A stretch of DNA of 7,464 nt from Thermaceae bacterium. Its GTDB lineage: Bacteria; Deinococcota; Deinococci; Deinococcales; Marinithermaceae. The first letter of the stretch is position 1, and each line of letters begins with the position of its first letter. Below the pieces are notes generated by a model. The model was not told the origin of the DNA, searched no databases, and saw only the letters and a list, made by a program, of their open reading frames with translations. The DNA lies in the NCBI GenBank assembly GCA_026989475.1, contig JALSJG010000272.1, positions 1-7,464 of the forward strand, in the 5' to 3' direction. Position numbers and translations under genes: made by a program. Positions 6,572 to 7,464 of this stretch are shown here, one piece after another.

Positions 6572-7369
6572 CTAGGTTTTCGGCGAGGCCAGGAGCGAAA
6601 GCAGGAAGATCCCGCTCTCCACAAGAATGATCGTCGCGCCGCTGGGAACGTCGTAGAGGTAGGAAAGCAAAAGCCCCGCGACCACACCAAAGAGCCCGAA
6701 GAGGATCGAGAAAAGGGTCATCTGGGCGAAGGTCCGGGCGAAAAGGCGCGCGCTCGCCGCCGGGATCACCAAAAAGGCGGCTACCAGCAGGATTCCTACC
6801 ACCTTAACCGCGCTCACCACCACCGCCGCCACCATCGCGGTGAGCAGGTAGTCGTCGAAGAGGACCGGTAGGCGGTCCGCCCGGGCAAGGTCGCGGTCGA
6901 AGGTGGCGTACGCCCAGCGCCCCCAGACCGGCAGGGTGAAAAGGCTCAGGAGCGCCACCAGCACCACCGCCCAAAGGTCTGCCGGGGTCACCGCCAGGAT
7001 CGAGCCGAAGAGGAAGGCCATCGCGTCCGCGGCGTACTCGCTTTTGAGCGCGAGCAGGACGACGCCAAGCGCCACCGAAAGCGAGAAGAAGATGCCCACC
7101 GCGGTGTCTCCCCCGAGCTCGGTGCGCTCCCGGACCCAGGCGATCAAGAGGGCGATGAGCACGGTAAAGGGCAGGGCGACGAAAAGCGGCTCGGCTCCCA
7201 AAAAGAGCCCAAGGGCCACGCCGCCCAACGCCGCGTGGGCCAGGCCGGAGCCCAGAAAGCTCATCCGCCGCTGCACCACGAAGACGCCAAAGTAGCTGGC
7301 GGTGGCGCCGACCAGGAGGCCGGCGAAGAGCGCCCGTTGCATGAACGGCAGGGTAAAGACCTCAAGCAT
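6572..7369 (-). CDS. Metal ABC transporter permease (ABC-3 family; ZnuB/MntB/TroC-like)
   Basis: This 265-aa inner-membrane subunit of an ATP-driven metal uptake system probably imports Zn or Mn; the sequence does not settle which. About eight hydrophobic segments are visible, for example near 12-32, 62-79, 90-108, 130-148, 173-207 (long, probably two), 216-237 and 244-261. Family landmarks are SGLAHAALGG (41-50), AAFLVIPAASARLFA (197-211, near the ATPase coupling region) and DVPSGATIILV (240-250). I chose ATG 7369 because GGAG lies 7 nt upstream and the protein then starts MLEVFTLPFMQRAL, typical of the family. A more upstream ATG (7420) would add 17 non-family residues lying inside the ATPase gene. 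The start overlaps the ATPase end by 8 nt, indicating translational coupling. No substrate-binding lipoprotein gene is in the window. Confidence 0.93.
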   Translation of the reverse strand: MLEVFTLPFMQRALFAGLLVGATASYFGVFVVQRRMSFLGSGLAHAALGGVALGLFLGAEPLFVALPFTVLIALLIAWVRERTELGGDTAVGIFFSLSVALGVVLLALKSEYAADAMAFLFGSILAVTPADLWAVVLVALLSLFTLPVWGRWAYATFDRDLARADRLPVLFDDYLLTAMVAAVVVSAVKVVGILLVAAFLVIPAASARLFARTFAQMTLFSILFGLFGVVAGLLLSYLYDVPSGATIILVESGIFLLSLLASPKT

Positions 7370-7464
7370 CGCGTCGCTCCACGCTGAAGCTGAGTTCGTG
7401 GGGGTGCCCCACGTGCCCAAAAGCTCGCCGCAAGCACTCGTCGGAGAGCGCCCGCTCGGGCGGC
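7362..7464 (-). CDS. C-terminal end of the metal ABC transporter ATPase (partial)
   Basis: The last 33 codons are readable from 7463 to a TGA at 7362-7364. The gene continues beyond the window. The tail contains ALSDECLRRAFGHVGH, resembling the ends of ZnuC/MntA-type ATPases, where a helix of this kind follows the core domain. None of the Walker or signature motifs is inside the window. The assignment therefore rests on this short match and on the 8-nt overlap with the permease, the common order in such operons. Confidence 0.75.
   Translation of the reverse strand, partial: PPERALSDECLRRAFGHVGHPHELSFSVERRDA

Noticed and set aside
7370..7420. ATG at 7420 as the permease start, adding 17 residues
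   Set aside because: The extra residues do not resemble the family and lie inside the ATPase coding end. ATG 7369 has a GGAG site and a family-like N-terminus.

Overview
This 7.46-kb window is GC-rich and ordinary in gene density. The IleRS resembles, from memory, that of Thermus thermophilus over nearly its whole length. That, plus the 1053-residue type 2 IleRS architecture and the base composition, suggests the Deinococcota (order Thermales or a close relative). This is an inference from remembered sequences, not from a search.

Layout: positions 15-316 hold a T-box riboswitch with an isoleucine (AUC) specifier and an intrinsic terminator. It controls ileS on the + strand (331-3492). Converging on it from the - strand is a probable operon of an Rrf2-family, probably Fe-S-binding, regulator (6095-6535) followed 8 nt later by ppdK, pyruvate phosphate dikinase (3489-6086). 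ileS and ppdK overlap tail to tail by exactly CTAG, which is a TAG stop on each strand. This sits at the centre of a perfect 28-bp palindrome (3477-3504), so both proteins end in RASG and the same DNA forms the ileS terminator. Upstream of the regulator on the same strand are a metal-type (ABC-3 family) ABC transporter permease (6572-7369) and the last 33 codons of its ATPase (7362-7464, running off the window).

The 36-nt gap between permease and regulator is AT-rich. It contains a promoter-like -10 placed for leaderless transcription and a dyad whose core fits the IscR type 2 operator, so the regulator probably controls itself and ppdK. No mobile element, CRISPR array, tRNA or rRNA was seen.

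There is no clearly new multi-gene system here. The points most worth a second look are the swapped active-site signature of IleRS (GVHH in place of HxGH, a form linked to mupirocin hyper-resistance), the Rrf2-ppdK pairing with its candidate operator, and the palindromic shared gene end.
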